Assembly (NCBI GenBank): GCA_026997215.1 | Contig: JALWJP010000066.1 | Coordinates: 1-5,257 of the forward strand | Length of the DNA stretch: 5,257 nt | Direction of reading: 5' to 3' | Source: Nanobdellati archaeon | GTDB taxonomy: Archaea; EX4484-52; JAADEF01 | Shown here: in pieces, positions 1-5,181 of the stretch | Layout of the letters: the number at the start of each line of letters is the position of its first letter | Position numbering within the stretch: the first letter of the stretch is position 1 | The notes under the pieces: generated by a model | Told to the model about the DNA's origin: nothing | The model's input: only the letters and a program-made list of their open reading frames with translations | The model's database searches: none | Translations under genes and position numbers: made by a program

Positions 1-1
1 A

Positions 2-829
2 TCTACAACCAACCCAATAACAGTAGGAGGATTAACTTCTAATGGAGGTATTGTTGTTAGTGGTAATGCAGTATTTAATGGAAATGTAAGATTACCTTCT
101 ATCATCTGCGGTGCAGGTAAAAGATTACATACAGATGCCAACGGCAACATTGTTTGCGGTAACAATGATGATGATCCTAGTAATGAATTACAGACATTAG
201 CTCAAGTATTGCAACAAGGAAATGATGCTCAAGGTAATAATATTGTAAATGTTGGTATGTTAGGGATAGGCACAACAAATCCTCAAGCTAAACTCGATGT
301 TAATGGAGATGCCTTTATAAATAATGACTTAAAGGTGAACGGTTGGATTAGATTGAGAGAGCCTGGTTTAAATGATGCAAGTATAGAATATGGAAATGAT
401 AGGATGTTAGTTTTTGCTAAGGCTGGTGTTCAAAGATGGATGGAAATAAATATAGACAATGGAGAAACCCATCTATATGGCAATGTAGGTATAGGCACAA
501 CAAATCCTCAAGCTAAACTTGATGTTGCAGGAAGTGTTAAAGCACAATCTTTGTGTTTAAGTGATGGTTGTAAAACATCATGGAGTCAGGTTGGTGGTGG
601 GATTAAAGGCTATTATGTGCAATATTGTGGAAATGCGAGATCATGGATAACATGTACGTGTAATCAGCCAGATTATATTCCTATATCTGGAGGCGTAATG
701 TATCAAGAAAACGATTTAGATATTGTAGCAGTTTATCCTGTTATCACTAATGGAAAAATATATTGGAAGTTTAGAACCGACGATGATGCTGTGTGGTACA
801 GTACTTGGATTCTGTGTGTGAAATTTTAG
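2..829 (+). CDS. Repeat-containing surface/adhesin-like protein, 5'-truncated by window edge
   Basis: The frame is open from the first full codon at base 2, so the start lies upstream; 275 residues are visible. Residues 88-100 and 163-175 carry the same 13-residue motif, GIGTTNPQAKLDV, 75 residues apart. A degenerate relative (STTNPITV) may begin the visible part. Each motif is followed by Gly/Asn/Val-rich, beta-rich sequence. Residues 36-53 read CGAGKRLHTDANGNIVCG, and 185-195 read CLSDGCKTSW plus a further residue-rich turn; both are typical of the fibre-like surface proteins of DPANN archaea and candidate phyla bacteria, and the GIGTTNP motif also occurs in phage tail-fibre-like proteins. 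The C-terminal part (about 200-275) is aromatic and cysteine-bearing (Cys209, 218, 220, 272), suggesting a disulfide-stabilised terminal domain. No membrane segment is visible after the repeats. An extracellular attachment or cell-surface role is inferred. A TTG at 209 could be misread as a start, but coding clearly continues upstream of it and no ribosome binding site precedes it. Confidence 0.8.
   Translation, partial: STTNPITVGGLTSNGGIVVSGNAVFNGNVRLPSIICGAGKRLHTDANGNIVCGNNDDDPSNELQTLAQVLQQGNDAQGNNIVNVGMLGIGTTNPQAKLDVNGDAFINNDLKVNGWIRLREPGLNDASIEYGNDRMLVFAKAGVQRWMEINIDNGETHLYGNVGIGTTNPQAKLDVAGSVKAQSLCLSDGCKTSWSQVGGGIKGYYVQYCGNARSWITCTCNQPDYIPISGGVMYQENDLDIVAVYPVITNGKIYWKFRTDDDAVWYSTWILCVKF
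261..301 (+). repeat. Direct repeat copy 1 in surface protein gene
   Basis: This 41-base segment recurs at 486-526, exactly 225 bases (75 codons) downstream. The copies differ at two positions only, 265 (g versus t) and 295 (c versus t). Both are third codon positions and silent (Gly and Leu). It encodes the GIGTTNPQAKLDV module boundary. Confidence 0.9.
486..526 (+). repeat. Direct repeat copy 2 in surface protein gene
   Basis: This is the second copy of the 41-base repeat at 261-301. It is in the same reading frame and encodes the same 13-residue motif. The sequence on either side of the two copies is not conserved, so only the motif itself is shared, not the whole 75-codon unit. Confidence 0.9.
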
Positions 830-835
830 TTATAA

Positions 836-851
836 TCTTTTATTTTTCTTT
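836..851 (+). terminator. T-rich archaeal-type terminator after surface protein gene
   Basis: Starting seven bases after the TAG stop (827-829) is a run made almost only of T, in the pattern TCTTTTATTTTTCTTT. Archaeal RNA polymerase typically terminates at such U tracts without a hairpin. It lies between the surface gene and the convergent tRNA and reads as a terminator only on the plus strand. Confidence 0.5.
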
Positions 852-866
852 ACTCAAATTTCGAGA

Positions 867-937
867 TGCGCCGGCCGGGATTCGAACCCGGGCCTCAGCC
901 GTGGCAGGGCTGTATCATACCACTAGACTACCGGCGC
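867..937 (-). tRNA. tRNA-Gly (anticodon GCC)
   Basis: The reverse complement of 867-937 folds as a 71-nt cloverleaf. The acceptor stem GCGCCGG pairs fully with CCGGCGC, with discriminator A at 867. The D arm GTCT/TGAT carries the loop GG. The anticodon stem CAGCC/GGCTG encloses loop CTGCCAC, giving anticodon GCC at 905-903, which reads glycine GGC and GGT. The variable loop has 4 nt, and the T arm is CCGGG-TTCGAAT-CCCGG. CCA is not encoded (TCT follows), so it must be added by CCA transferase. There is no intron. The gene is about 68% GC in strongly AT-rich surroundings, as expected for a structural RNA. It lies tail-to-tail with the surface protein gene and head-to-head with the ROK kinase. 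Confidence 0.97.
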
Positions 938-958
938 TTATCTATGTTCTTAAAGGTT

Positions 959-979
959 CTAAAATTTTAAAAGATTTTC
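959..979. promoter_or_regulatory. Symmetric TATA/BRE region shared by tRNA-Gly and ROK kinase
   Basis: The palindrome TTTTAAAA sits at 965-972. It is flanked by A-rich, BRE-like bases on both sides: CTAAAA at 959-964 on plus, GAAAATC at 979-973 on minus. Its centre is 25-26 bases before the kinase ATG (994), right for leaderless transcription starting at the ATG. It is about 31 bases before the tRNA 5' end (937), right for a short 5' leader removed by RNase P. TBP is quasi-symmetric and can be oriented by TFB-BRE contacts, so one element could fire both ways. This rests on position and sequence only. Confidence 0.5.
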
Positions 980-993
980 AACAAACTTTATAT

Positions 994-1824
994 ATGGATT
1001 TGATTCTAGATATAGGCGGTACTAAAATAGAGGCCATGGTTCTTGACTCTGTAAAAGTGATTTCTCATAAAAGGTTTTTACATACTTCTTTCTTGAAAGA
1101 TTTGAAATCGGTTCTTCGTTCTTTTTCATCCTCTTATGAAATAGAAGGTGTTGCTTATTCAGTTGCAGGACAGGTTAAAAATAATAAAGTTGTTAAATCT
1201 CCGAATTTACCTGGACTAAATAATTTTGATTTGATTAATTACACTAAACAATTTTTTCCTAATGCAAAAATAGTTCTTGCTAATGACGCTAATTGTTTTG
1301 CATATGGGGAGTCTTTAATTAGAGAAGTGAGAGATGTTTTTATAGGAGTTGTTTGGGGCACAGGGTTAGGGTCTGGAATTATTATAAATAACAGAATAAT
1401 AGAAGGTAATAATGGCATAGCAGGGGAATTAGGACATATAAAATTAAATCATAATTATAAATGTGGATGTGGAAAAAAAGGATGTTTGGAGGCAGCAGTA
1501 GGAGGAAGGTATTTAGAGAAAAGGTTAAAGAAAAGCGTAAAAATTTTGTTGTCTGGAAACTATGATCTTTTTGAAAATGAAACTTTGAACTGGCTAAGTG
1601 CAGGATTGGAAAAAGCAGTGCATTTATTAAATCCTTCACATATCATTTTTGGAGGAAGCATCGGAGAGAATTTACCTCCTAACTATCTTGAAAATCTTAA
1701 GAAGAAAATAGAAGAAAATTTATCATTCAACACATCCTTTAAATTAGGAATTACTTCTTCAACCTCTTATGCTGTGATAAAAGGATGCAGAGAATTATTG
1801 AATTCAGAAAAACTGCATTTTTAA
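994..1824 (+). CDS. ROK-family sugar kinase (glucokinase-like)
   Basis: A 276-residue protein of the ROK (repressor, ORF, kinase) family, without the N-terminal DNA-binding domain of ROK repressors, so an enzyme that phosphorylates a hexose or N-acetylhexosamine with ATP in the cytoplasm. Visible motifs are the phosphate-binding loop DIGGTK (6-11), the catalytic Asp98 in ANDANCFAYGE, the second phosphate loop GTGLGSG (122-128), the sugar-binding ELGH (Glu145, His148), and the ROK zinc site His148 with Cys157, Cys159 and Cys164 in CGCGKKGCLE. An adenosine-site segment FGGSIGE follows at 219-225. The ATG at 994 is chosen because the family motif begins six residues later; the frame stays open upstream to 793, but that stretch runs through the tRNA gene. 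There is no ribosome binding site, and a TATA-like box lies about 26 bases upstream, so the mRNA is probably leaderless. Length is slightly below the usual 290-320 residues. Glucose, N-acetylglucosamine, N-acetylmannosamine and fructose cannot be told apart here. Confidence 0.9.
   Translation: MDLILDIGGTKIEAMVLDSVKVISHKRFLHTSFLKDLKSVLRSFSSSYEIEGVAYSVAGQVKNNKVVKSPNLPGLNNFDLINYTKQFFPNAKIVLANDANCFAYGESLIREVRDVFIGVVWGTGLGSGIIINNRIIEGNNGIAGELGHIKLNHNYKCGCGKKGCLEAAVGGRYLEKRLKKSVKILLSGNYDLFENETLNWLSAGLEKAVHLLNPSHIIFGGSIGENLPPNYLENLKKKIEENLSFNTSFKLGITSSTSYAVIKGCRELLNSEKLHF
1808..1822. terminator. A5-N5-T5 symmetric element at the ROK/RfcL convergence
   Basis: The element reads AAAAA-CTGCA-TTTTT. On plus it gives a T5 run (1818-1822) at the very stop of the kinase. 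On minus it gives a T5 run (1812-1808) about 35 bases past the RfcL stop. U tracts of five can terminate archaeal transcription, so this may end both convergent transcripts. In such AT-rich DNA it may equally be chance. Confidence 0.3.
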
Positions 1825-1846
1825 CATGAAAGCTAACTAGATCTTG

Positions 1847-2980
1847 CTAATTCTTAAGTTTTTCCAATAAATAGCTATATTCATCTTTTATTTTTTTAGA
1901 AGAGGCATGGAGTTTTTTAGCAAGATCTTTCATTTCTTCTTTCATAGCATCTCTTTCTTCTTTTTTCTGTTTCATCAATCTTATTTTTAAAGGATATTGA
2001 TATCGTGTAAATCCAGGATATTTTTGTTTCTTAGCAACCGCTACTCCTCCTATAGCTAATGCTTGTGCATATACTATATATCTCCAATATTGTCTTTTCA
2101 TTATTCTTTTTCTAAAAAGATCGCCTCTTGCCAAATAATAGTAAGCTTTGGCAACATCTTCAGGATCTTTGTACTCTATACTTATATTCTCTCTAATCCA
2201 TTCGAATAATAAATCAAAATCTATATTTAATTGAGATGCAAGAAACATTGCATTTTTAAAGCTCAGAGTTTTAAAAATAACAGGTAAGACCTCAAATATT
2301 TCTTTATCGTATTCTCTATAACCTAAGGTATTAATTGCATCTTCATAAGTTATATGTTTTTTTGTTTGAGCTAATAACTGTAAATCATTTATAGCACCTC
2401 TAACATCTCCGTTAGATTTATCTGCTATAAACTTTAGTGCTTTTTCATCTATTTCTAATCCTTCTTTCATAGCAATATATTTAAGACGAGCATAAATCTC
2501 TCTTATAGGGACTTTATTAAATTTTAGGAGTTCGCAATAAGGAAGTAAAGGTCTTAATTTATTGGTGTAAGCATCATTAGCTGTTAAAACAACCGGAAAT
2601 CGGGATTCTTTGATAAATCTTGCTATCTCTGCAATACTTCCTCTTTCTTCTAAACCGCCTATACCATCTACTTCATCAAAAAGTATAACGTGATTTGGAA
2701 GAAATAAAGTTTTTTGTTTGCCCACTCCTGAAGCCATTTGTTTAATTTTTTCCACATCTCTTACGTCAGAGGCATTAGTTTCAATAACTTGCATTTTTAA
2801 TGTCCTGGCAGCTAAATAAACACTGAGCGTTTTCCCTGTACCTGGGGGACCATACAATAACAGTCCTTTACCTGGTTTAGGATGCTTTAACCATTCTATT
2901 ACTTTCATTAACTGGGACTTATTCCCTAAAAATTCTTCTATTCTCGTAGGAGCATATTTTATGTACCATATCCTTTCCAT
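1847..2980 (-). CDS. rfcL: Replication factor C large subunit (clamp loader), C-terminally short
   Basis: This is a 377-residue AAA+ ATPase, the large subunit of the archaeal clamp loader. Together with RfcS it opens the PCNA ring and loads it on primed DNA. Visible motifs are the N-terminal RFC box (WYIKYAPTRIEEFLGN, 5-20), Walker A GPPGTGKT (44-51), Walker B ILFDEVD (99-105), sensor 1 TAND (134-137) and sensor 2 GDVRGAIND (191-199). The SRC arginine-finger motif of small subunits is absent (LPYCELL at 146-152), and the collar segment YWRYIVYAQALAIGGVAVAK (298-317) plus GFTRYQYP (323-330) is that of the large subunit. Family members are usually about 470-500 residues, with an acidic or basic tail ending in a PCNA-binding PIP box. 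Here the protein stops shortly after a charged helix (338-377), with no PIP box visible. It lies 33 bases downstream of UPF0147. No Shine-Dalgarno precedes the ATG at 2980, but a TATA-like box lies 27 bases upstream, suggesting leaderless transcription. No RfcS gene is in the window. Confidence 0.95.
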   Translation of the reverse strand: MERIWYIKYAPTRIEEFLGNKSQLMKVIEWLKHPKPGKGLLLYGPPGTGKTLSVYLAARTLKMQVIETNASDVRDVEKIKQMASGVGKQKTLFLPNHVILFDEVDGIGGLEERGSIAEIARFIKESRFPVVLTANDAYTNKLRPLLPYCELLKFNKVPIREIYARLKYIAMKEGLEIDEKALKFIADKSNGDVRGAINDLQLLAQTKKHITYEDAINTLGYREYDKEIFEVLPVIFKTLSFKNAMFLASQLNIDFDLLFEWIRENISIEYKDPEDVAKAYYYLARGDLFRKRIMKRQYWRYIVYAQALAIGGVAVAKKQKYPGFTRYQYPLKIRLMKQKKEERDAMKEEMKDLAKKLHASSKKIKDEYSYLLEKLKN

Positions 2981-3001
2981 ATTTCTACTTTGTTTTAGAA
3001 G

Positions 3002-3010
3002 TTATTTAAA
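3002..3010 (-). promoter_or_regulatory. TATA-like box for leaderless rfcL transcript
   Basis: On minus this reads TTTAAATAA, just after the UPF0147 stop (3014-3016). Its centre is 26-27 bases before the rfcL ATG, the distance expected if transcription starts at the ATG itself. This agrees with the lack of a ribosome binding site before rfcL. The flanking BRE match is modest, so rfcL may also be read through from the UPF0147 promoter. Confidence 0.45.
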
Positions 3011-3013
3011 GGT

Positions 3014-3286
3014 TTATTCTTCCTCATCTTCATCTAAACTTTGAAGGAAACTTTCAAGCATGCTAACAACATTCCATATCTCTGTTCTAGAAAACTGTTG
3101 TAAATTAGGATCTGTGCTTGCTTCATCTAATATGCTTATGGCTGTAGTAACTCTTGCTTTTAAACTTTCTTCGCTTTCCTCCTTAATGATTTTAACAGCA
3201 TCGGCAATCATGCTTCTTACGTTTCGTGGGATTTTACGATCTTCAGCAAGTTCCTCTAAGAAAGGCAAAATTTCTTCTATGCTCAT
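3014..3286 (-). CDS. UPF0147 family protein
   Basis: A 90-residue, acidic, helical, cytosolic protein matching the archaeal UPF0147 family, whose biochemical role I do not know to be established. Family features seen are EELAEDRKIPRNVR (11-24), a middle helix with SLKARVTTAISILDE (41-55), the turn STDPN (57-61), and RTEIWNVVSMLE (67-78). An acidic tail (DEDEEE, 85-90) ends it. There is no signal peptide, membrane segment or cysteine. The start at 3286 is supported by a near-perfect Shine-Dalgarno (GAGGTGAT) five bases upstream and by the family's usual length of 85-95 residues. It is the first gene of a probable two-gene unit with rfcL, 33 bases apart, and is transcribed divergently from fibrillarin. 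The open frame on the opposite strand at 3060-3338 is only its shadow. Confidence 0.9.
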   Translation of the reverse strand: MSIEEILPFLEELAEDRKIPRNVRSMIADAVKIIKEESEESLKARVTTAISILDEASTDPNLQQFSRTEIWNVVSMLESFLQSLDEDEEE

Positions 3287-3289
3287 AGA

Positions 3290-3297
3290 ATCACCTC
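3290..3297 (-). promoter_or_regulatory. Shine-Dalgarno sequence of UPF0147 gene
   Basis: On minus it reads GAGGTGAT, an eight-base complement to the usual archaeal 16S rRNA 3' end. The GAGGTG core is five bases from the ATG at 3286. It fixes the start and means this mRNA has a leader, unlike the neighbouring rfcL and fibrillarin genes. Confidence 0.85.
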
Positions 3298-3328
3298 ATA
3301 AACATATTTGCATTAAGTTATATGGGTT

Positions 3329-3343
3329 TAATTTTTAAATTAT
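3329..3343. promoter_or_regulatory. AT-rich quasi-symmetric TATA region between UPF0147 and fibrillarin
   Basis: The core AATTT-TT-AAATT at 3330-3341 contains TTTTTAAAT on plus (3332-3340) and its TATA-like complement on minus. Its centre (3336) is 28 bases before the fibrillarin ATG, fitting leaderless initiation. On minus it predicts a start near 3310 and a leader of about 24 nt that would include the UPF0147 Shine-Dalgarno. It is the only well-placed TATA candidate for either gene, so both may use it, or two overlapping boxes may exist. Confidence 0.45.
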
Positions 3344-3363
3344 TTTATACTTTAAATTAGAGT

Positions 3364-4038
3364 ATGTTTAAAAGGTTAAGTGCAAAAGTTTATAGGATCG
3401 GAAGGAATTATGCTACAGTAAGCAAGGTTAAAGGTTATAATGTTTACGGGGAACGTGTATTTAAAAAAGGTAGCAAAGAACTACGCGTCTGGAATCCGAA
3501 GAAATCTAAGATAGCCGCTGCAATGATGAAAAATATGCCTTTAGAGTTCATTAATGCTTTAGAGAATTACGATGTAATGCTTTATTTAGGTATAGCTAAT
3601 GGTACTACTGCTTCACATTTCTCAGATATTGCTAAAGAGGGTGCGTTAATTTACGGTGTAGAACTAAGCCCCCGCAGTATTATAGATTTAACCAGATTGA
3701 TAGAAACAGGTAGAGATAATATTTTACCTATTTTAGCTAATGCATCTTACTGGAACGAATATGCGGGTTTAGTGGAACAAGCAGATATTCTTTATGTTGA
3801 TATTGCTCAACCTAATCAAACGGATATTGCTTTAGTAAATGCAGACATTTTTTTAAAAGAGCGCGGTCTCCTTTATTTAGCCATAAAAACACGCAGCATT
3901 TCTATAACTAGGAAGCCTCAGGAAGTAATAAGTCAAGAGATTAATAAAATAAGGAAGAGAGGTTATAAAATAAAATTTCAGACTCGTTTAGATCCATGGG
4001 AGAAGGATCATGGATTTGTTATAGCCCAGAGACTATAA
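3364..4038 (+). CDS. flpA: Fibrillarin-like rRNA/tRNA 2'-O-methyltransferase
   Basis: A 224-residue archaeal fibrillarin, the methyltransferase of box C/D sRNPs. With L7Ae, Nop5 and a guide RNA it transfers a methyl from SAM to ribose 2'-OH in rRNA and tRNA. The N-terminal beta domain has YGERVF (28-33) and RVWNP (41-45), followed by SKIAAAM (48-54). The SAM-binding core shows LYLGIANGTTASH (73-85), the acidic Glu100 in GVELSPR (98-104), ILANAS (123-128), YVDIAQPNQ (144-152), AIKTRSI (173-179), and LDPWEKDH (209-216). The likely active-site residues Asp146, Lys175 and His216 are present. At 126 an Asn replaces the Asp usual in the family's LADA motif next to the SAM adenine. Length is normal (about 225-230). 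There is no ribosome binding site at 3364, and a TATA box 28 bases upstream suggests a leaderless mRNA. Nop5, often adjacent in archaea, is not seen here. The stop overlaps the convergent radical SAM gene. Confidence 0.96.
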   Translation: MFKRLSAKVYRIGRNYATVSKVKGYNVYGERVFKKGSKELRVWNPKKSKIAAAMMKNMPLEFINALENYDVMLYLGIANGTTASHFSDIAKEGALIYGVELSPRSIIDLTRLIETGRDNILPILANASYWNEYAGLVEQADILYVDIAQPNQTDIALVNADIFLKERGLLYLAIKTRSISITRKPQEVISQEINKIRKRGYKIKFQTRLDPWEKDHGFVIAQRL

Positions 4039-5181
4039 AAACTGTATCTCTACCTCAAGACCATCTTCCGTAGGATATTCTTCTACTATAGCACCTATCA
4101 ATCCTAATTTTTTTATTTTTTCCGAGTGTTCTTCTAAAAAGTCTAAGGGCACTAATAAACGTTTTTTGAAATGATCATAATAAAACGTATCTAAACCTAT
4201 TTTTCGAAGGGAAGTAATAGCTTTCTCATATTCTTTAAGAGCTTTTCTCTCATTTATGTTCTTTATTTTTTTCAAGTAATTTTGAGAAGGTTCGTATCCT
4301 TTAGCATAAATAACCCCTCGAATTAAAGTACCTTCTTCTGTTGGAATTTCCCATGGCAATGCCACATTTTTAGCTCTTCTTTTTAATCTGTTTTTAAGTT
4401 GTACGTTGTCCTTAAGTTTTGCAGAGCAATAGTAAACTTTGTAAGGAAGATTTTGATTTTTAGCCCACTCTATTAGTTTAATGGCAAGATCTTGTGAACC
4501 TTTGACACCATAACTTAATTCATGTTTGGGTTCATACCCTAAATCTCTCAATCTATAATGTTCTACTTTGGTATCAGAAAGTTCTAACTCGTTTAAGTTC
4601 ATGAATTCTATTATGTTCTTGCTATAAAGCATAAGCTCTTTTATTTCTTTTTCTTTGTCGGGTATAACTGGTATTTCAATACCTACACTCCAATCAAATT
4701 TTTTTGCTTCATGCATTCGATGCCATAGCGTTTTATCAAGTATATTAGGATGAAATCTGATTTCATCTAAACTGGATTCATAAAGCATTTTAAGTGTTCT
4801 GTTATTCACTAAGGTCAAAGGAGTATAAAGGTGTATGTGAAAGTCCTTACCATAAAATGATTTTAGTTTTTTTATATAATCTGTTGTTCTTTCTATTTTT
4901 TTAAGAGGATCTCCTCCTGTTATTCCTGCCCCTTTGGCCTGAGTTAAATTTATTTCGTTAAGCACATCTATAAAGGTTTCTACTTTCTTTTCATTAGCAA
5001 ATATTATATCTTTACCAAATTTCTTTTCAGAAACAGGACAATAAAAGCATCGGTTGTCACATTCTCCTGTGATAAAAAGCACTAATTTTTCACCTTTTAT
5101 GCAGAACTCACATCCTTTTGCGTAGCCTCTATAATAAGAATTAATACAATCGTTACCATAGCAAACTTTAAATTCTACCAT
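4033..5181 (-). CDS. Radical SAM protein, COG2108-like (PFL-activase-related)
   Basis: A 382-residue radical SAM enzyme of the archaeal group annotated as related to pyruvate formate-lyase activating enzyme (COG2108-like); substrate unknown. The cluster motif is C41-x3-C45-x2-C48 (CDNRCFYC), followed by the SAM-binding GITGGDP (86-92), with GGD in place of GGE, and HIHLYTP (115-121). Four additional N-terminal cysteines (7, 12, 24, 27), two in GCEFC, and a later Cys252 (YYCSAKLKD) could hold a zinc ion or an extra Fe-S cluster. The region from about 280 to 382 is a separate lysine-rich C-terminal domain. There is no signal peptide, so it is cytosolic. The ATG at 5181 is chosen because GAGGG lies six bases upstream. 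The start lies inside the end of the upstream gene (14-base overlap), pointing to one operon and translational coupling. Its stop overlaps that of fibrillarin on the other strand by six bases. Roles in RNA modification or cofactor maturation are possible but not shown by the sequence. Confidence 0.88.
   Translation of the reverse strand: MVEFKVCYGNDCINSYYRGYAKGCEFCIKGEKLVLFITGECDNRCFYCPVSEKKFGKDIIFANEKKVETFIDVLNEINLTQAKGAGITGGDPLKKIERTTDYIKKLKSFYGKDFHIHLYTPLTLVNNRTLKMLYESSLDEIRFHPNILDKTLWHRMHEAKKFDWSVGIEIPVIPDKEKEIKELMLYSKNIIEFMNLNELELSDTKVEHYRLRDLGYEPKHELSYGVKGSQDLAIKLIEWAKNQNLPYKVYYCSAKLKDNVQLKNRLKRRAKNVALPWEIPTEEGTLIRGVIYAKGYEPSQNYLKKIKNINERKALKEYEKAITSLRKIGLDTFYYDHFKKRLLVPLDFLEEHSEKIKKLGLIGAIVEEYPTEDGLEVEIQFL
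4108..4121 (+). terminator. Possible U-tract terminator for fibrillarin
   Basis: This run of T7-A-T6 on plus is about 70 bases past the fibrillarin stop. It is the first strong T tract reached by that transcript and lies inside the antisense 3' end of the radical SAM gene. It also encodes lysine and isoleucine codons of that gene, so its presence may reflect coding rather than termination. Confidence 0.3.

Noticed and set aside
166..175. TGATGATGAT resembling a box C of a C/D sRNA
   Set aside because: It encodes an Asp run in the surface gene, no CTGA box D follows at a suitable distance, and no terminal stem is seen.
209..211. TTG as start of the surface protein
   Set aside because: The same frame is open and protein-like back to base 2, with related motifs, and no ribosome binding site precedes the TTG.
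853..865. CTC...GAG near-palindrome downstream of the tRNA 3' end
   Set aside because: Only three outer pairs form cleanly, with a bulge and an AT core. No T run follows on minus, so it is not a supported terminator or processing hairpin.
867..937. tRNA-Gly as a used integration site within this window
   Set aside because: No second copy of the tRNA 3' end and no integrase gene is present in the window, so an attachment site cannot be claimed from this sequence alone.
793..993. 67-codon in-frame extension ahead of the ROK kinase
   Set aside because: It runs antisense through the whole tRNA-Gly gene, has no ribosome binding site, and the family phosphate-loop motif begins six residues after the ATG at 994.
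988..996. TTTATATAT as the TATA box of the kinase
   Set aside because: It overlaps the ATG, so transcription would start inside the gene. It could at most serve the tRNA on minus, where its distance is less suitable than that of 965-972.
1382..1639. 85-codon open frame on minus inside the ROK kinase
   Set aside because: Its Leu/Phe/Tyr-rich translation is the shadow of an AT-rich gene. The kinase motifs, including the zinc site, lie on the plus strand here.
3060..3338. 92-codon open frame on plus opposite UPF0147
   Set aside because: UPF0147 on minus matches a known family and has a near-perfect Shine-Dalgarno. The plus frame has neither and would cover the promoter region.
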